Assembly (NCBI RefSeq): GCF_003254625.1 | Contig: NZ_QJRJ01000074.1 | Span: forward strand, 186,001-250,000 | Source of the DNA: Flavobacterium ginsenosidimutans | Lineage (GTDB): Bacteria > Bacteroidota > Bacteroidia > Flavobacteriales > Flavobacteriaceae | Direction of reading: 5' to 3' | DNA length: 64,000 nucleotides | Notes under the pieces: generated by a model | Databases searched by the model: none | What the model saw: only the letters and a program-made list of their open reading frames with translations | Told to the model about the DNA's origin: nothing | In this document: piece by piece, positions 25,468 through 34,259 of the stretch | Position numbering within the stretch: the first letter of the stretch is position 1 | Layout: every line of letters starts with the position of its first letter | Position numbers and translations under genes: made by a program

Positions 25468-26034
25468 ATGAAAACAACTACCTTATTATTTTTACTCTTT
25501 ACCGCGTTTTCTGTCCTTGCCCAAGACAAATTTTTTACCAATACAGGAACAATAAATTTTGAAGCCTCTGTTCCCTTATTCGAAGAAGTTAAAGCTGTAA
25601 ACAGACAGGTTGCCATTCTTTTAGAACCTAAAACAAGTACTTTTATCTGTACTGTTATCGTTAAAAATTTCCGCTTTAAATTGGATTTGATGCAAGAGCA
25701 TTTCAATGACAATTATATGGAAAGCAATCGTTATCCTAAAGCCGTATTTAAAGGGAAAATCCAAAAATTTGACTTGAAAGATATTACTGAAGTTGAAAAG
25801 AAATACGAGATTAAAGGAAAACTTAATTTACGTGGCAAATCGAAAGAAATTGTTGTAAATGCTTTAATCAAAAGAGTTCCAGAAGGCATTCAGGTAATTT
25901 CAGACTTTCCAATTTTAGTATCTGATTTTAATATCCATATTCCAAGTTCTATAGCTTCGAAAGTTTCGACAACAGCTAATACTGAACTGACGGGAATAGT
26001 TCGAAGCGAAGAATCGTTGCTAACGCTGAAATAA
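25468..26034 (+). CDS. YceI family periplasmic protein
   Basis: 188 residues: Sec signal peptide (TTLLFLLFTAFSVLAQ) and an eight-strand barrel of the YceI/lipocalin-like type with NTGTINFEASVPLFEEVKAVN, FKLDLMQEHFNDNYMES, YEIKGKLNLRGKSKEI and HIPSSIASKVS. Family members bind polyisoprenoids or fatty compounds and are often near isoprenoid, carotenoid or stress genes. Here it lies just before the light-response region. The promoter has one TTGTTTA half-site at 25448 but not the full dyad. Confidence 0.88.
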   Translation: MKTTTLLFLLFTAFSVLAQDKFFTNTGTINFEASVPLFEEVKAVNRQVAILLEPKTSTFICTVIVKNFRFKLDLMQEHFNDNYMESNRYPKAVFKGKIQKFDLKDITEVEKKYEIKGKLNLRGKSKEIVVNALIKRVPEGIQVISDFPILVSDFNIHIPSSIASKVSTTANTELTGIVRSEESLLTLK

Positions 26035-26037
26035 GAC

Positions 26038-26949
26038 TTACTTTATACAATTTATAAGCGTTTTTTCTAAATCGGTAAATTGGAATTCAAAACCTGTTTT
26101 CTGAATTTTTTCTGAAGAAGCACGCGTTCCTGTTAAGACAGCAATGCTCATTTCGCCCAGAAGAATTTTTAGAAAAAATGGAGGTAATTTAGGCACCCAT
26201 ATTGTGTAATCAAACAATTTAGCGAAGGTTTTAGAGAATCTGGCATTGGTCGTATTGTCTGTTGTACAAGCGTTATATGCGCCTTCTAGTTTTGCGTCTT
26301 CGATGCTTTTTAGATAAATCTGGCACAAATCTTCAATATGGATCCAAGGCAAATATTGTTTGCCCGAACCAAGTATTGCGCCAAAACCAGATTTAAAAGT
26401 CGGAGTTAATTTTTTTAAAAAACCTTCATTTTTCCCTAAAACAATACCAGTTCTAATTTTGACCGTTCGAATATTTAAAGAACCAATTTTATCTGCAGCA
26501 CTTTCCCATTTTTGGCATGTGATGCCTAAAAAATCATTGGCTGGAGGTGTATCTTCTGTAAAGACTTTATGGCTGGTAACAGCACCATAAATCCCAATAC
26601 CTGACGCAGAAACAAATGCTTCCAGTTTTTTATTGTTGTTTTCCAAAATCGAATAGATCATTTCGATAGGTCTTACACGGCTTTCAATAATCGCTTTTTT
26701 GCGTTTTTTGGTCCATCTTTTCTCTACAATTCCTTCACCTGCAAGATGAATGATGTAATCTGCGTTAAGAACGGCATTTTTATCAATGTAGTTTTTCTTA
26801 ATGTCCCATTTATAATAAGTGACTCTTGGCGTATTTTCTTTATCAGAACGACTCAAAATAGATACAGAATATCCAGCTTCGATCAGAACATCTGTTAAAT
26901 ATTTCCCGATGAAACCAGTTCCGCCAGTTAATAGAACATTTTGAGCCAT
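26038..26949 (-). CDS. TIGR01777 NAD-dependent epimerase-like protein
   Basis: 303 residues. The nucleotide loop LTGGTGFIGKYL is at residues 7-18, followed by KWDIKKNYIDKNAVLNADYIIHLAGEGIVEKRWTKKRK, the diagnostic block of TIGR01777 (SDR-type, sometimes called SulA-like), and VSASGIGIYG with the Tyr of the active site. Substrate not known for the family. Members often sit beside photolyase, SRPBCC or B12-binding regulators in light-response clusters. Divergent from the TetR/ABC1 pair, with candidate operator site B between them. Confidence 0.88.
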   Translation of the reverse strand: MAQNVLLTGGTGFIGKYLTDVLIEAGYSVSILSRSDKENTPRVTYYKWDIKKNYIDKNAVLNADYIIHLAGEGIVEKRWTKKRKKAIIESRVRPIEMIYSILENNNKKLEAFVSASGIGIYGAVTSHKVFTEDTPPANDFLGITCQKWESAADKIGSLNIRTVKIRTGIVLGKNEGFLKKLTPTFKSGFGAILGSGKQYLPWIHIEDLCQIYLKSIEDAKLEGAYNACTTDNTTNARFSKTFAKLFDYTIWVPKLPPFFLKILLGEMSIAVLTGTRASSEKIQKTGFEFQFTDLEKTLINCIK

Positions 26950-26979
26950 AATAGTTTATAATATATTTAACAGAATATA

Positions 26980-27011
26980 GTGTTTAATGATAAGTAAAGG
27001 TACTTAAACAA
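26980..27011. promoter_or_regulatory. Candidate CarH operator, site B
   Basis: GTGTTTA (26980-26986) - 18 bases - TAAACAA (27005-27011), one mismatch to the dyad seen at three other promoters. It is centred in the intergenic region of the divergent TIGR01777 (start 26949) and TetR (start 27048) genes. An extra half-site-like TGTTTACC follows at once. Regulator inferred. Confidence 0.55.
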
Positions 27012-27047
27012 TGTTTACCTTTATGGCAAATTCTAAATTTTAATAAA

Positions 27048-27707
27048 ATGGCGACTAAAAAAAAGGTGATTACCAAAGATGATATCGTTTCAAAATATAT
27101 GGAAGAAGTTCTAGAAAAAGGTCAAAAACCAAAATCGGTTTATCATTTTGCCAAAGAAAATGATTTTACTGAGGCTGAATTTTATGCTTTTTTTGGAACA
27201 TTAGAAGGTTTAGAAAAAGAAATATTCCGACTGTTTTTTGAAAACACAGTTAATCTTCTTCACAAAAATGAAGAATATCAGGGATATGATATGAAAAATA
27301 AAATGTTGAGTTTTTATTTCACTTTCTTCGAAATTCTAACTGCCAACAGAAGTTACGTTCTGCAATCGCTTAAAATTGACAGAAACCCGTTGAAAAACTT
27401 GGTTCAGCTGACTACGCTTCGAAATAGTTTTAAAGATTATGTTGCTGAAATTTTAACGGACGATTATAGATTGGAACAAGAAAGATTTCAAAAATTTCAA
27501 GAAAAAGCAATTCAGGAATCGGCTTGGTTGCAACTAATGATGACGATTAAATTCTGGATGGAAGACGAATCTCCTGCTTTTGAAAAAACTGATATTTTTA
27601 TCGAAAAATCAGTGAATGCTTCGTTCGAATTAATGAATGTCGCACCGGTGAATCATTTGATTGATTTCGGGAAATTTTTGTTTAAAGAAAAAGTATACAG
27701 CAGATAA
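27048..27707 (+). CDS. TetR-like transcriptional regulator
   Basis: 219 residues. The N-terminal basic helix-turn-helix shows ITKDDIVSKYMEEVLEKGQKPKSVYHFAKENDFTEAEFYAFFGTLEGLEKEIFRLFFENTV at about residues 8-67, with the TetR spacing. The C-terminal ligand domain is not similar to any I can name. The stop and the start of the ABC1 kinase overlap by one base (TAATG), so the genes are translationally coupled. It may sense a ligand connected to that kinase; this is inference. It lies beside operator site B. Confidence 0.8.
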   Translation: MATKKKVITKDDIVSKYMEEVLEKGQKPKSVYHFAKENDFTEAEFYAFFGTLEGLEKEIFRLFFENTVNLLHKNEEYQGYDMKNKMLSFYFTFFEILTANRSYVLQSLKIDRNPLKNLVQLTTLRNSFKDYVAEILTDDYRLEQERFQKFQEKAIQESAWLQLMMTIKFWMEDESPAFEKTDIFIEKSVNASFELMNVAPVNHLIDFGKFLFKEKVYSR

Positions 27708-29011
27708 TGAAAACGATCGATTATATTCCAACCTCAAAAATAGAGCGAGCAGGAAAATTGGTTCAAACTGGTGCTAAAATTGGCGTAAACTATGTAAAAC
27801 ATTATGCCGAAAAAATAGTAAATCCAGATTTGAGCCGTGATAAACTGAACGAAAACAATGCCGAAGATATTTACGACGGACTAAAAAGCTTAAAAGGAAG
27901 TGCGCTTAAAGTTGCTCAAATGCTGAGTATGGACAAGAACTTTCTGCCTCAGGCTTACGTAGAAAAGTTTTCTTTGTCTCAGTTTTCTGTTCCGCCACTT
28001 TCCGCTCCTTTGGTTTTAAAAACGTTCAAAAGCAATTTTGGCAAAACACCTTATGAAATTTTCGACGAATTCAATCCAAATTCAATAAACGCTGCGAGTA
28101 TTGGTCAAGTGCATTTGGCAAAGAAAAATGACAAAAAACTAGCGGTTAAAATTCAATATCCGGGCGTTGCCAATAGCATTTCTTCCGATTTGGCTTTGGT
28201 AAAACCAATTGCGATTAGAATGTTTAATCTGCAAGGAAAAGATTCTGACAAATATTTTAAAGAAGTTGAAGACAAACTTATCGAAGAAACTAACTATTTG
28301 CTAGAATTGAAGCAAAGTCAGGAAGTTGTAGATGCTTGCTCAAAGATTGAAAATATTACTTTTCCAAGCTATTACCCAGAGTTTTCGTCAGAGAAAATCA
28401 TCACAATGGATTGGATGACAGGAATTCATCTTTCTGAATTTACAGCAAAAAATACCGATCAGGAAATAGGTGATAAAATAGGGCAGGCGCTTTGGGATTT
28501 CTATATGTATCAAATTCATGTTTTGCGAAAAGTACACGCAGATCCGCATCCGGGGAATTTTTTAGTTGATGATCAAAATCAATTAATTGCTTTGGATTTT
28601 GGCTGCATGAAACAAATTCCCGAAGAGTTTTATACGCCGTATTTCGAGCTGATTAATAAAAATGTCATTACAGATGAGAAGCTTTTCAACCAGAAATTAT
28701 TCGAATTAGAAATTCTTCGTCCAGACGATACGCCAGCAGAAATCGAATATTTCACCGAAATGTTTCATGATTTGCTGTCTCTTTTTACAAAACCTTTCCA
28801 AAACGAAACTTTCGATTTTGCCGATGAAAAATTCTTCAACGCTATTGCCGAATTAGGAAAGCGTTTCTCAGAAGATACAAACTTGAAAAAAATGAACGGA
28901 AATCGCGGTTCTAAGCACTTTATTTACATGAACCGTACTTTCTTCGGTTTGTACAATTTAATGTTCGATTTGAAAGCGAAAATAGTTGTAGAGAATTATT
29001 TGAAATATTAG
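27707..29011 (+). CDS. ABC1/AarF/UbiB-family atypical kinase
   Basis: 434 residues. Family motifs in order: LKGSALKVAQMLSMD (KxGQ-type motif), AASIGQVHLAKK (Ala-rich nucleotide loop), LAVKIQYPGV with the catalytic Lys, VHADPHPGNFLVDD with the catalytic Asp region, and LALDFGCMKQI with the metal-binding Asp. UbiB-type proteins support quinone or isoprenoid lipid metabolism. It forms a two-gene operon with the TetR regulator. In Bacteroidota, menaquinone is the likely quinone; whether this copy acts on it is not shown. Confidence 0.9.
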   Translation: MKTIDYIPTSKIERAGKLVQTGAKIGVNYVKHYAEKIVNPDLSRDKLNENNAEDIYDGLKSLKGSALKVAQMLSMDKNFLPQAYVEKFSLSQFSVPPLSAPLVLKTFKSNFGKTPYEIFDEFNPNSINAASIGQVHLAKKNDKKLAVKIQYPGVANSISSDLALVKPIAIRMFNLQGKDSDKYFKEVEDKLIEETNYLLELKQSQEVVDACSKIENITFPSYYPEFSSEKIITMDWMTGIHLSEFTAKNTDQEIGDKIGQALWDFYMYQIHVLRKVHADPHPGNFLVDDQNQLIALDFGCMKQIPEEFYTPYFELINKNVITDEKLFNQKLFELEILRPDDTPAEIEYFTEMFHDLLSLFTKPFQNETFDFADEKFFNAIAELGKRFSEDTNLKKMNGNRGSKHFIYMNRTFFGLYNLMFDLKAKIVVENYLKY

Positions 29012-29060
29012 GTTTTTGTTTCAAGTTTCAGGTTTCAAGTTGACCAAACTTTACGTATAG

Positions 29061-29099
29061 AACTTTGTCAAAGTTTAAAACTTTGACAAAGTTTTTTTT
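29061..29099 (+). terminator. Hairpin terminator
   Basis: AACTTTGTCAAAGTTT (29061-29076) pairs with its complement (29078-29093) around one base, followed by eight T. It ends the TetR/ABC1 operon. The word ACTTTGTCAAAGTT is itself palindromic. Confidence 0.8.
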
Positions 29100-29107
29100 C
29101 GTCTAGT

Positions 29108-29209
29108 TTGTCATCCTGACGAAGGAAGGATCACGCTAGAAACTCCACGATCAAAATCGATAATCTTTGCAGAGCTACGTGTGTGATCCTTCCTTCGTCA
29201 GGATGACAA
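29108..29209. repeat. REP-like inverted repeat element
   Basis: Perfect 27-base arms, TTGTCATCCTGACGAAGGAA plus GGATCAC (29108-29134), and the complement at 29183-29209, with a 48-base centre containing AATCTTTGCAGAG. The overall plan is shared with the element at 31767-31870, which has AATCTTTGTGGAG in its centre. No coding potential. Looks like a dispersed palindromic element. Confidence 0.8.
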
Positions 29210-29248
29210 GATTGCGATAATTGGAATTTGGAATTTGGATTTTGAAAT

Positions 29249-30544
29249 TTATTTCAAAATCCCTTTCTTATAAGTAGCAATCGCGCGATCTCTTGCAAAC
29301 GCGTGATCAACCATTGGTTCTGCGTAGCCAAAATCAAATTCAGGAATCCATTTGCGGATGTATTCGCCTTTTTCGTCAAATTTCTTTTGTTGAATTTCGG
29401 GATTGAAAACTCTAAAATAAGGCGCGGCATCGCAACCTGTTCCCGCTGCCCATTGCCAGTTTCCTACGTTTGAAGCCAATTCGAAATCTAGAAGTTTTTC
29501 TGCAAAATAGGCTTCGCCCCATTGCCAGTTAATCAGCAAATGTTTGCAAAGAAAACTTGCCACAACCATACGCACGCGATTGTGCATATAACCCGTTTCG
29601 TTAAGCTGACGCATTCCCGCATCAACCATCGGATATCCTGTAGTTCCAGAACACCAGCGTTTGAAATCTTCTTCGTTATTTCGCCATTGTATTCCGTCGT
29701 AAGCCGATTTAAAATTATGATTGACACAATTCGGAAAACTAAACAGAATCTGAATAAAGAATTCTCTCCAGATTAATTCGCTCAAAAAAGTCTGATTTTT
29801 TCGGTTTGCCCAATTCACCAATTTTCGAATGCTAACAGTTCCAAAACGCAAATGTGGCGAAAGATAAGAAGTGCTGTCTAAGGCAGGGAAATCTCTGGTT
29901 TCTTTATAATGGGCAATTTGAGTTAAATTATGTGGCTGTACTTTTATGGAACTTCTTTCAAAACCTATTTCAGCTAAATCTGGGAACTTGAATTTATCTT
30001 TAGCAAAATTAGATTGAAACGGCGCCGAATCATATTCTGGAGCAGAACCTGAAAGATGGTATTTTTCTAGCCATTTGTTTTTATACGGCGTGTAAACCGT
30101 ATAGGGAAGTCCGTCTGCTTTTGTGATTTCTTTTTCTTCGAAGATTACATGATCTTTAAAAGAGAACGATTCGATGTTGTTTTCTTTTAATAAAGATGAA
30201 ATTGCATTATCGCGCTTAATAGCAAAAGGTTCGTAATCTTTATTAAAGAAAACACTTTGAATATCAAATTCTTCAATTAACGATTCCCAAACGTCTTTTG
30301 TTTTTCCTTTTTTGATTAAGATTGAAGAATCAAGTTTGTTTAATTCTGAATTTATTTTTTCGAGTGAATCATAAATAAAAGTTACTCTGGCGTCGTTTTT
30401 TGGAAGATGTTCTAAAATATCATCATCGAAAATAAAAAGAGGCACAACAGGAAAATCAGATTGCAAAGCATGAAATAATCCTGTATTGTCTTCTAAACGC
30501 AAATCACGTCTAAACCAGAAAATGGTAACTTTTTGTTTTGTCAT
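29249..30544 (-). CDS. phr: Deoxyribodipyrimidine photolyase / cryptochrome family
   Basis: 431 residues. N-terminal DNA-photolyase domain starts IFWFRRDLRLEDNTGLFHAL. The FAD-binding C-terminal domain has LSPHLRFGTVSIRKLV, the ELIWREFFIQILF helix, the GYPMVDAGMRQLNETGYMHNRVRM region with the conserved Asn, and NWQWAAGTGCDAAPYFRVFNP. These are class I CPD photolyase features; the Trp residues in WQW are kept. Repairs UV-made pyrimidine dimers with blue light. Last gene of the carH-crt run on the minus strand, separated from the SRPBCC gene by the MITE copy 2. Confidence 0.93.
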   Translation of the reverse strand: MTKQKVTIFWFRRDLRLEDNTGLFHALQSDFPVVPLFIFDDDILEHLPKNDARVTFIYDSLEKINSELNKLDSSILIKKGKTKDVWESLIEEFDIQSVFFNKDYEPFAIKRDNAISSLLKENNIESFSFKDHVIFEEKEITKADGLPYTVYTPYKNKWLEKYHLSGSAPEYDSAPFQSNFAKDKFKFPDLAEIGFERSSIKVQPHNLTQIAHYKETRDFPALDSTSYLSPHLRFGTVSIRKLVNWANRKNQTFLSELIWREFFIQILFSFPNCVNHNFKSAYDGIQWRNNEEDFKRWCSGTTGYPMVDAGMRQLNETGYMHNRVRMVVASFLCKHLLINWQWGEAYFAEKLLDFELASNVGNWQWAAGTGCDAAPYFRVFNPEIQQKKFDEKGEYIRKWIPEFDFGYAEPMVDHAFARDRAIATYKKGILK

Positions 30545-30561
30545 TGTTATATGTTATTTTA

Positions 30562-30702
30562 AACACATAGAAACATAGATTTTATTTTTCTTTTAAGAGT
30601 TTGGAAAGAAACCAGTTTCTAACACATAGTCCCGAAGCTTCCGGATGTATTTATGCAAGTGAAACGCCTTTTGTCAATCTAAATTCTATGATTCTATGTG
30701 TT
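30562..30702. repeat. MITE-like element, copy 2 (inverted)
   Basis: 141 bases; the reverse complement of the copy at 24071-24215 throughout, with the same terminal inverted repeats and GGCGTTTCACTTGCATAAAT core. The central palindrome is slightly degenerate (CCCGAAGCTTCCGG). It lies between the SRPBCC gene and phr, so it may separate their transcripts. Confidence 0.82.
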
Positions 30703-30711
30703 TAAATTTTT

Positions 30712-31188
30712 TTAAGCTTTTTTAGAATTAAACAATTCTTCAATTTTATTAAATCTATAGTCGAAAATACTTTTCAGTTTGTTTCTTACCACCAATCGAT
30801 TCATGATTCGGCCTAGAATTCCGAATGGAAGAGCGTAATGAACAATGTCTGTCATTTTAGTTCCGCCATCAGGTGTTGGCTCAAAGAAATGTTTGTGATG
30901 CCAAAGTTTATAAGGACCAAATTGTTGAATGTCTACAAAATACTCGTTTTCTTGGCAAGCCGTAATTTCGGTAACCCAAGACATTTTGATTCCGAAAAGC
31001 GGTTTTAAAGTATAAGTTATGAGTTGTCCGTGATACATGCGTTTGCCGTCGTAATCCTGAATTTGGAAATTCATATTATCGAGCGTAATGGTTTGCAAGT
31101 TTTTCGGACTTGAGAAAAAATCCCAGCAATCTTCTACACTTGCATTGATATGTTGTACGGTTACTATTTTGTATAATTTCATAATCAA
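30712..31188 (-). CDS. SRPBCC family protein
   Basis: 158 residues of a START/polyketide-cyclase-like fold: HINASVEDCWDFFSSPKNLQTITLDNMNFQI, followed by LWHHKHFFEPTPDGGTKMTDIVHYALPFG and a C-terminal long helix (VRNKLKSIFDYRFNKIEELF). The family binds a hydrophobic ligand in a cavity; close relatives often neighbour phr and TIGR01777 genes in light-response clusters. The start could be ATG 31188 or two codons later (MKLYKI). 29 bases after crtZ, in the same direction. Confidence 0.83.
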   Translation of the reverse strand: MIMKLYKIVTVQHINASVEDCWDFFSSPKNLQTITLDNMNFQIQDYDGKRMYHGQLITYTLKPLFGIKMSWVTEITACQENEYFVDIQQFGPYKLWHHKHFFEPTPDGGTKMTDIVHYALPFGILGRIMNRLVVRNKLKSIFDYRFNKIEELFNSKKA

Positions 31189-31217
31189 ATTGTTATTGAA
31201 AAAATATCCAAATAATG

Positions 31218-31658
31218 CTACATTTTATAATATTTGAATGGCACGAACAACATTCCGAAGCATTCTCCTTTTTCTTTGTTGAGGTGTTTGTGATGTATTT
31301 TATGAGCTTTTCGCAATCCGATGAGGTATTTGTTTTTGGTATTTTTAAACCATTTAAATCGCTGATGAATCAAGACATCGTGGACTAAAAAATAACAAGC
31401 GCCGTAAAGTGTGATGCCACAAGCGATAAAAAACAAATAATTAAATCCTCCTTGAACGCCAAAGTAGAATAAAATAATACTTGGAGTGGCAAAAATGACA
31501 AAGAAAATATCGTTGCGCTCAAAAGTATTTTCGTATTTCGGCTGATGATGATCTGCGTGAAAATACCACATAAATCCGTGCATGACGTATTTGTGCGTAA
31601 GCCACGTAACACATTCCATGAAAAGAAAAACGCCTAAAAAGATTAAAAAAGAAATCAT
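31218..31658 (-). CDS. crtZ: Beta-carotene hydroxylase-type fatty acid hydroxylase
   Basis: 146 residues, small integral membrane protein with the di-iron histidine clusters of the family: THKYVMHGFMWYFHADHHQ, DVLIHQRFKW and KAHKIHHKHLNKE. Three to four membrane helices. The length and the motifs fit bacterial CrtZ, which adds 3-hydroxyl groups to beta-carotene to make zeaxanthin. crtY (cyclase) is not in the window. It lies after crtB in the pigment run, with a repeat element in the 250-base gap. Confidence 0.9.
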   Translation of the reverse strand: MISFLIFLGVFLFMECVTWLTHKYVMHGFMWYFHADHHQPKYENTFERNDIFFVIFATPSIILFYFGVQGGFNYLFFIACGITLYGACYFLVHDVLIHQRFKWFKNTKNKYLIGLRKAHKIHHKHLNKEKGECFGMLFVPFKYYKM

Positions 31659-31766
31659 TTTATAAATGTTGATGTTTTAAAATTATCGTTTTATTGTTTT
31701 TGAGTTTAGCTTTAGATTATAAAAGATTGACTCAAAAGAGTTTTTTTATTGATGATTCTCCCATTT

Positions 31767-31870
31767 TTTGTCATCCTGAGCGAAGTCGAAGGAACGCAAG
31801 TAACTCCTCAACAGTATGCCAATCTTTGTGGAGTTTCTCGTGGTTCTTCGACTTCGCTCAGAAAGACAAA
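31767..31870. repeat. REP-like inverted repeat element (GAAGTCGAAGG type)
   Basis: Arms TTTGTCATCCTGAGCGAAGT plus CGAAGGAAC and GTTCTTCGACTTCGCTCAG plus AAAGACAAA are near-perfect complements. The centre has AATCTTTGTGGAG. It fills much of the 250-base space between crtB and crtZ. The small open frame across it is not a gene. Confidence 0.8.
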
Positions 31871-31908
31871 CAGTTGGCTTAATGATAATAACTGAACGAT
31901 GAACGAAT

Positions 31909-32748
31909 CTAAACCAACTTCAATTTATACGTCACAAAAGACTGCGCTAAAAGTCCCGCTTTGGTGTAATTAGAAACTCGAATTCTGGAGTTTCCAATTT
32001 CGTAATATGGTGTGTTTTTTAGTTTTTTGAGCAATTTTTTGTAATAAATATAAGCGGTGTAAACTCCGAATTTAGCTTCGATTGGAAGTTTTACAATTCC
32101 TTGATAAGCGATTTGAAAATCTTCTTCAATTTCTTTGATGATTTGATCTTTCGAATCTTCGTTGAAATTATTAAGGTTTACGCCTGGAAAATAAGTTCGG
32201 TTCAAGATGGTATTATCGTCTTTTAAATCTCTTAAGAAATTTACTTTCTGAAAAGCAGAACCCAAACGCATGGCTTCATTTTTCAATTGTTCGTATTTAT
32301 GTTCTTTTCCAGAAACAAAAACCTTTAAACACATTAAGCCCACAACATCGGCAGAACCATAAATGTAGTCGATGTATTCGGCTTGAGTTTGGTAATTTGA
32401 TTTTATCAGATCCATTTTCATGCTTTTTAGAAAAGCCTGAACCAAATCGTCTGTGATATTATATTCTTTTACAGTATGTTGAAACGAATTTAAAATTGGA
32501 TTTAAGCTAATGCCTAATTCCATTGCTTTATAATATTCTTTTTCGAAATCTTCAATTAGATATTCTTTTTCATAATCATGAAATGAATCTACAATTTCAT
32601 CAGCAAAACGAACGAATCCGTAAATACTGTAAATAGCATCGCGAATACTTGGTGAAAGCATTTTTACGGCAAGCGAAAATGAAGTACTGTAACTTTTAGT
32701 AACAAGTTTGCTGCATTTGAAAGAAACGGCGTCGAATAGTGATTTCAT
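31909..32748 (-). CDS. crtB: Phytoene synthase
   Basis: 279 residues, a trans-isoprenyl synthase. Two Asp-rich motifs for Mg-diphosphate binding are clear: DEIVDSF (with FVRFADE before it) and NFLRDLKDDN. The SYSTSFSLAVKML start and the GSADVVGLMCLKVF segment are typical of CrtB-type enzymes. It joins two geranylgeranyl diphosphates to phytoene. It starts 5 bases after the crtI stop, so the two are cotranscribed. Confidence 0.93.
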   Translation of the reverse strand: MKSLFDAVSFKCSKLVTKSYSTSFSLAVKMLSPSIRDAIYSIYGFVRFADEIVDSFHDYEKEYLIEDFEKEYYKAMELGISLNPILNSFQHTVKEYNITDDLVQAFLKSMKMDLIKSNYQTQAEYIDYIYGSADVVGLMCLKVFVSGKEHKYEQLKNEAMRLGSAFQKVNFLRDLKDDNTILNRTYFPGVNLNNFNEDSKDQIIKEIEEDFQIAYQGIVKLPIEAKFGVYTAYIYYKKLLKKLKNTPYYEIGNSRIRVSNYTKAGLLAQSFVTYKLKLV

Positions 32749-32753
32749 TTTTT

Positions 32754-34220
32754 TTAAGATCTAAAAGATTTTTGAATTAATTCAGCTGCGAGTTTTCCTG
32801 AAATTAAAGCAGGCGGAACACCTGGTCCAGGAACGGTTAATTGTCCTGTAAAATATAGATTCTTGACTTTTTTGCTTTTTATTTTTGGTCTTAAAAAAGC
32901 CGTTTGCATTAATGTATTTGCCATTCCGTAAGCATTCCCTTTGTAAGCATTATAATCAGATACAAAGTCATTTTTGCAGAACGCTCTCTTAAAGATAATG
33001 TTATTTTTAATTTTTTGCTGCGTAAGTTGCTCAAAACGAGTGATTATTTTTTCGAAATATTCTTCTCGGAGTTTTTCGGTATCTTCAATTCCGGGTGCAA
33101 GCGGAATTAGGAAAAATCCAGATTCCATTCCGTTTGGAGCTGCGGTTTGATCTGTTTTGGATGGAAAATTGGCATAAAATAACGGAGCTTCTGGCCATTT
33201 TGGATTATCGTAAATATCGGCTGCATGCTGATTAAAATCGACATCAAAAAATAAAGCGTGATGCGATATGTTTTCTATTTTTTTATCAAAACCCACAAAA
33301 AATAGGAGAGAAGAAGGTGCAAAAACTCTGCTTTCCCAATATTTTTCAGAATACATTTGGTGTTCTTTTTCTAAAAGAGTTTCGGTATGCTGATAATCGG
33401 CACCGCTCAAAACAATGTCTGCTTTTAGGATTTCACCATTAATTACAATTCCAGTTGCAGTATTATTTTCAACAATAATTTTTTCTATTGATGAATTGGT
33501 TTTGATGGTTACACCAAGTTCGAGAGACAGTTTTTCGATTCCTCGAATGACATCAAACATTCCGGTTTTTGGATGCCAAGTTCCGAGACCAAAATCGGCA
33601 TAATTCATAAAATTATAGAAAGAAGGTGTTTTGGTTGGTTTTGCACCAAGAAACAAAACAGGGAATTCGAGAATTTGTATTAACCTTTCGTTTTTAAATT
33701 GTTTTTGAATATCTGAACTTACGTTGCTAAAAAACTGATTGAGTTTTAAAGCGGTCTGTGGTGTAATTAATTCTAAAGGAGAAACTCCAGGACGGTAAAC
33801 TAAATCTTTAATTGCAATATCATAATTGCTTTTTGCTTGATTGATAAAGTTTTGCAGTTTTTCTCCGCTTCCTTTTTCAATGCTTTCAAAAGTAGATTTG
33901 ATGTCTTCTAAATTATCATAAATGCTTATGAAATCATTTATCCCGAAATAAACCCGATAAGCGGGATTAAGTTTTATAAGCTCATAATAATCAGAAGGTT
34001 TTTTATTGAAGTCTTGAAAAAAACGTTCAAAAACATCTGGCATCCAATACCAGCTTGGGCCCATATCAAATGTAAAGCCATTTTCTTTAAACTGTCTTGC
34101 GCGCCCGCCTATCGTACTGTTTTTTTCATACACAGTAACGTTGTTTCCTTGTTGTGCAAGGTAACAAGCGGCAGCCAAAGAAGAGAAGCCAGAACCTATT
34201 ATTTGAATAGTTTTTCTCAT
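32754..34220 (-). CDS. crtI: Phytoene desaturase
   Basis: 488 residues. FAD loop at the N-terminus: IIGSGFSSLAAACYLAQQGN followed by VYEKNSTIGGRARQF. The C-terminal signature GNAYGMANTLMQTAFLRPKIKSKKVKNLYFTGQLTVPGPGVPPALISG is that of CrtI-type carotenoid desaturases. It turns phytoene into lycopene. A perfect -7 element TATATTTG (34229-34236, minus) and operator site C lie in the 39-base gap after the carH-like gene, so it can have its own promoter inside the operon. Confidence 0.93.
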   Translation of the reverse strand: MRKTIQIIGSGFSSLAAACYLAQQGNNVTVYEKNSTIGGRARQFKENGFTFDMGPSWYWMPDVFERFFQDFNKKPSDYYELIKLNPAYRVYFGINDFISIYDNLEDIKSTFESIEKGSGEKLQNFINQAKSNYDIAIKDLVYRPGVSPLELITPQTALKLNQFFSNVSSDIQKQFKNERLIQILEFPVLFLGAKPTKTPSFYNFMNYADFGLGTWHPKTGMFDVIRGIEKLSLELGVTIKTNSSIEKIIVENNTATGIVINGEILKADIVLSGADYQHTETLLEKEHQMYSEKYWESRVFAPSSLLFFVGFDKKIENISHHALFFDVDFNQHAADIYDNPKWPEAPLFYANFPSKTDQTAAPNGMESGFFLIPLAPGIEDTEKLREEYFEKIITRFEQLTQQKIKNNIIFKRAFCKNDFVSDYNAYKGNAYGMANTLMQTAFLRPKIKSKKVKNLYFTGQLTVPGPGVPPALISGKLAAELIQKSFRS

Positions 34221-34252
34221 TTGTTTAACAAATATAAGAAAAACTTAAACAA
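34221..34252. promoter_or_regulatory. Candidate CarH operator, site C
   Basis: Exact dyad TTGTTTA (34221-34227) - 18 bases - TAAACAA (34246-34252). It sits directly before the crtI ATG and contains the crtI -7 element TATATTTG (minus strand, 34229-34236). A 15-base perfect palindrome, ATTTGTTTAACAAAT (34219-34233), overlaps the left half. Binding here would block RNA polymerase. Confidence 0.62.
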
Positions 34253-34259
34253 AAATAAA

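Noticed and set aside
25448..25477. TTGTTTA...AAAACAA before the YceI gene as a fifth CarH site
   Set aside because: The spacer is 16, not 18, and the right half has a mismatch; kept only as a half-site remark.
31694..31882. Open frame of 62 codons on the plus strand
   Set aside because: It lies across the REP-like palindrome at 31767-31870 and has no protein-like composition.
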